From the NCBI GenBank assembly GCA_003164155.1, contig PLSG01000014.1, positions 1 to 8,660 on the forward strand: DNA of 8,660 nt. Direction: 5' to 3'. Made by a program: the position numbers and the translations under genes. Origin of the DNA: Parachlamydiaceae bacterium. Its GTDB lineage: Bacteria; Chlamydiota; Chlamydiia; Chlamydiales; Parachlamydiaceae. Positions within the stretch are counted from its first letter, which is position 1. Each line of letters opens with the position of its first letter. Positions 6,084 through 8,660 of the stretch are shown in pieces. Below the pieces are notes generated by a model, which was not told the DNA's origin, did not search any database, and saw only the letters and a program-made list of their open reading frames with translations.

Positions 6084-8660
6084 AGATCCCTCGATACAAA
6101 AAGTCCTGGTATTGGGTGCCGGTCCGATAGTCATCGGACAGGGATGCGAATTTGATTATTCCGGAACTCAGGCTTGCAAGGCCTTGCGCGAGGAAGGGTG
6201 CCTGGTCATCTTATTGAATTCCAACCCTGCCACGATCATGACCGATCCTGAAATAGCGCATATAACCTATCTCGAGCCTTTAAGTGTAGAAATTTGCGAA
6301 AAAATCATCGCCAAAGAAAGGCCCGATGCCCTTTTGCCTACGATGGGTGGACAAACGGCCCTCAATCTAACTGTGGAGTTGGCCAAGAAGGGGATCTTGG
6401 ATGCCTATCTTGTGAAAATAATAGGCCTGTCTTTAACCACGATTGAATATGCCGAAAATCGAGGGCTTTTTAGGAAAATTCTACAGGAGATGGGCTACCC
6501 TACCCTAAAAGCTATGCCTATCCATTCCATGGAAGAAGCAAATCGCGCTAAATATCAGCTTTCCTTTCCAGTCATAGTGCGCACTTCATTTACCTTGGGA
6601 GGTCAAGGGGGGGGCATAGCGCATGACCAAGCGGAGCTCATGCGCCTTTGCGAGGCGGCACTTCCCTTGTCTCCGCTTGGTTTATTGGTAGAAGCATCCA
6701 TACATGGGTGGAAAGAATATGAACTCGAGGTCATGCGCGATCATATAGGCAATTGCATCGTCGTGTGTGGAATAGAAAATGTGGATCCCATGGGGGTGCA
6801 TACAGGCAACTCCATTACCGTGACACCTATACAGACGTTAACCGATAGAGAATATCAGCAGATGCGCAGATATGCTTTTGAGGTGATGGAAAAGATTGGG
6901 ATGACTTCAGGAGGGTGCAATGTGCAGTTTGCGGTAAATCCCAAGACAGGGGAAATTCTGTGCATCGAAATTAATCCGCGCGTTTCGCGCTCTTCGGCTT
7001 TGGCCTCAAAGGCCACCGGATACCCCATAGCTAAAGTAGCGGCGAAGATTTCCATAGGATACAACTTGCCAGAAATTGAGATTAAAACCTTGGAATGCTC
7101 CCTTCCCGCTGCCTTTGAACCAGTCATCGACTATGTGGCGGTTAAAATTCCCTATTTCAATTTCAACAAGTTTCCCGAAGCAGACGCCACCTTAAGCATT
7201 TCTATGAAAGCCGTAGGAGAGGTAATGGCCTTGGGAAGGACTTTTAAAGAAGCTCTCCAAAAGGCTTTGGATAGTTTAGATTTGGGGCATTCAATCAAAG
7301 ATATGCAAAGATCAAAGCATGGCGATGCTTGGTTTTCGCAGCTCATCGAGGAATTAATAGAGTGTGAAGGGCAGATCAGCCGCACCCCATTTCGCGAAGT
7401 TACAAGTCCTCAAATGCTCGCGTGGAAACAACAGGGCTTCTCAGATAGCCGTTTGGGTCAACTTTTAGGAGTCGCTGAAAGCCAAGTATGGAAGGCGCGC
7501 CATTTGCTATCCGTTTTGCCTACCTATAAGTGCGTCGACTCATGTGCAGGAGAATTTGCCACGCGCCGGGCTATTTTTTATTCTACCTTCGAGAATGCCT
7601 GCGAAGCCAATCCGACTAATCGGGAAAAAATCATCGTGCTTGGCGGCGGCCCCAATCGGATTGGACAAGGCATAGAATTTGACTACTGCTGCGTACATGC
7701 CATTTTGGCGATACGCAGTTGCGGATATGAAGCTATTATGATTAACTGCAATCCCTCAACTGTATCCACGGATGATGATATATCCGATCGCTTATATTTC
7801 GAACCTCTCACGGTGGAGAAAATTCACGAAATCATTCTCAAGGAGCATCCCAAAGGCATCATCGTGCAATTTGGAGGTCAGACTCCTTTGGATGTGGGGC
7901 GGCAGCTGGATTTAAGGGGAGTGGACATCCTGGGCACGCCTTTTTGGGCCATCGACTGCGCAGAGGATCGCGCCAAATTCCGCAACTTGTTGCTGAAATT
8001 GGGCTTCAGCCAGCCCAGGAATAGTGTATTTGCAAACTGTGAAGGGGCTTTGCATGCGGCCCAAAAAATTGGCTATCCAATTATCGTGAGGCCTTCATAT
8101 GTAATTGGAGGCAAGGCTATTTGCATCATTGAAGATGAAGCTGCACTGCAAGCCTACTTAAGCCGGCACCCACCAAATGATGCGCCTGTGCTGATTGAAG
8201 AATTTTTAGCGGGGGGAGTAGAAGTTGAAATAGATGCCATCTGCGATGGCAGCGAGGTGTTTATCTGCGGCATCTTGGAAAACATCGATCCCGTGGGCAT
8301 CCACTCCGGAGACTCGATTTGCAGCCTTTCGCCCATAAAGTTGGCCAGGTCTGTCCAAGATCAAATGAAGCACATCGCAAGGCAATTGGGCTTACATTTG
8401 CAGATACAAGGGCTGTATAATGTGCAGTTCGCCGTGCTTGGCACCGACATCTTTGTATTGGAAGTCAACCCCAGAGCTAGCCGCACAGTTCCTCTTCTTT
8501 CAAAAATTACAGGGCTGCCGCTCGTTCAACTGGCCACAAAGTGCATTCTCGGCCATCCACTGGATAAGCGCTACACCGGGGAGGCTATCCCCTTGCGCTT
8601 TGCAGTTAAAGTGCCCGTCTTTCCCTTTGACAAGCTGGCAGGGGCGAATCAACGACTTGG
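6076..8660 (+). CDS. carB: Carbamoyl phosphate synthetase large subunit, 3' end cut off
   Basis: CarB makes carbamoyl phosphate from bicarbonate, two ATP and ammonia delivered from CarA. The frame is open without a stop for 861 codons to the window edge; about 170 residues or so should be missing, mainly the C-terminal allosteric domain. Two homologous ATP-grasp halves are visible. The carboxyphosphate half (about 1-402) has LGAGPIVIGQGCEFDYSG near 13-30, SNPATIMTDPE, PTMGGQTALN, SFTLGGQGGGIA and IEINPRVSRSS (catalytic Glu298). The carbamoyl phosphate half (from about 517) has LGGGPNRIGQGIEFDYCC, NPSTVSTDDD, RPSYVIGG, HSGDS and EVNPRASRTVP (Glu796). The distance between these equivalent glutamates is about 44 residues less than in E. 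coli CarB (Glu299 and Glu841), because the oligomerization region near 404-420 is shortened. I choose GTG at 6076, which gives VPKDPSIQKVL like the E. coli MPKRTDIKSIL start and has GAGG at 6067-6070. An in-frame GTG at 6070 is the alternative. Confidence 0.96.
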   Translation, partial: MPKDPSIQKVLVLGAGPIVIGQGCEFDYSGTQACKALREEGCLVILLNSNPATIMTDPEIAHITYLEPLSVEICEKIIAKERPDALLPTMGGQTALNLTVELAKKGILDAYLVKIIGLSLTTIEYAENRGLFRKILQEMGYPTLKAMPIHSMEEANRAKYQLSFPVIVRTSFTLGGQGGGIAHDQAELMRLCEAALPLSPLGLLVEASIHGWKEYELEVMRDHIGNCIVVCGIENVDPMGVHTGNSITVTPIQTLTDREYQQMRRYAFEVMEKIGMTSGGCNVQFAVNPKTGEILCIEINPRVSRSSALASKATGYPIAKVAAKISIGYNLPEIEIKTLECSLPAAFEPVIDYVAVKIPYFNFNKFPEADATLSISMKAVGEVMALGRTFKEALQKALDSLDLGHSIKDMQRSKHGDAWFSQLIEELIECEGQISRTPFREVTSPQMLAWKQQGFSDSRLGQLLGVAESQVWKARHLLSVLPTYKCVDSCAGEFATRRAIFYSTFENACEANPTNREKIIVLGGGPNRIGQGIEFDYCCVHAILAIRSCGYEAIMINCNPSTVSTDDDISDRLYFEPLTVEKIHEIILKEHPKGIIVQFGGQTPLDVGRQLDLRGVDILGTPFWAIDCAEDRAKFRNLLLKLGFSQPRNSVFANCEGALHAAQKIGYPIIVRPSYVIGGKAICIIEDEAALQAYLSRHPPNDAPVLIEEFLAGGVEVEIDAICDGSEVFICGILENIDPVGIHSGDSICSLSPIKLARSVQDQMKHIARQLGLHLQIQGLYNVQFAVLGTDIFVLEVNPRASRTVPLLSKITGLPLVQLATKCILGHPLDKRYTGEAIPLRFAVKVPVFPFDKLAGANQRL

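Overview
The window holds one compact, same-strand gene cluster of six genes: hypF, hypC, hypD, hypE, carA and carB. It is preceded by about 205 bases without a convincing gene, and carB runs off the right edge. The first four genes encode the core machinery that builds the Fe(CN)2CO unit of [NiFe]-hydrogenases. The last two encode the small and large subunits of glutamine-dependent carbamoyl phosphate synthetase.

Layout: 1-205 is a leader region with a short GTGCCC-type hexamer repeat, a weak possible -10 box and a modest ribosome binding site. hypF (206-2530) is followed after 20 bases by hypC (2551-2793). hypC overlaps hypD (2790-3878) by the four bases ATGA. hypE (3890-4933) follows after 11 bases and carA (4944-6083) after 10 bases. 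carB starts with GTG at 6076, inside the end of carA, and is still open at 8660. I see no terminator and no space for an ordinary promoter between any of these genes, so a single transcript is the simplest reading.

How the genes fit together: HypF uses carbamoyl phosphate as the precursor of the cyanide ligands. It passes the carbamoyl group to the C-terminal cysteine of HypE, which dehydrates it to a thiocyanate. The HypC-HypD complex assembles the iron with CN and CO ligands for delivery to the hydrogenase large subunit. CarAB makes carbamoyl phosphate from glutamine, bicarbonate and ATP. The cluster therefore joins the enzyme that makes the cyanide precursor to the enzymes that consume it. 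This is the most interesting feature of the window. Each protein family is well known; the operon arrangement is what deserves attention. hypA, hypB, the maturation protease and the hydrogenase subunits are not in the window.

Organism: a bacterium with roughly balanced base composition (about half GC, judged by eye on a few lines), tight gene packing and standard-code genes. The sequence does not fix the taxon. HypD reads to me like the cyanobacterial/Chlamydiota/Bacteroidota type more than the enterobacterial one. An environmental (amoeba-associated) Chlamydiota member is one guess among several, with low confidence.
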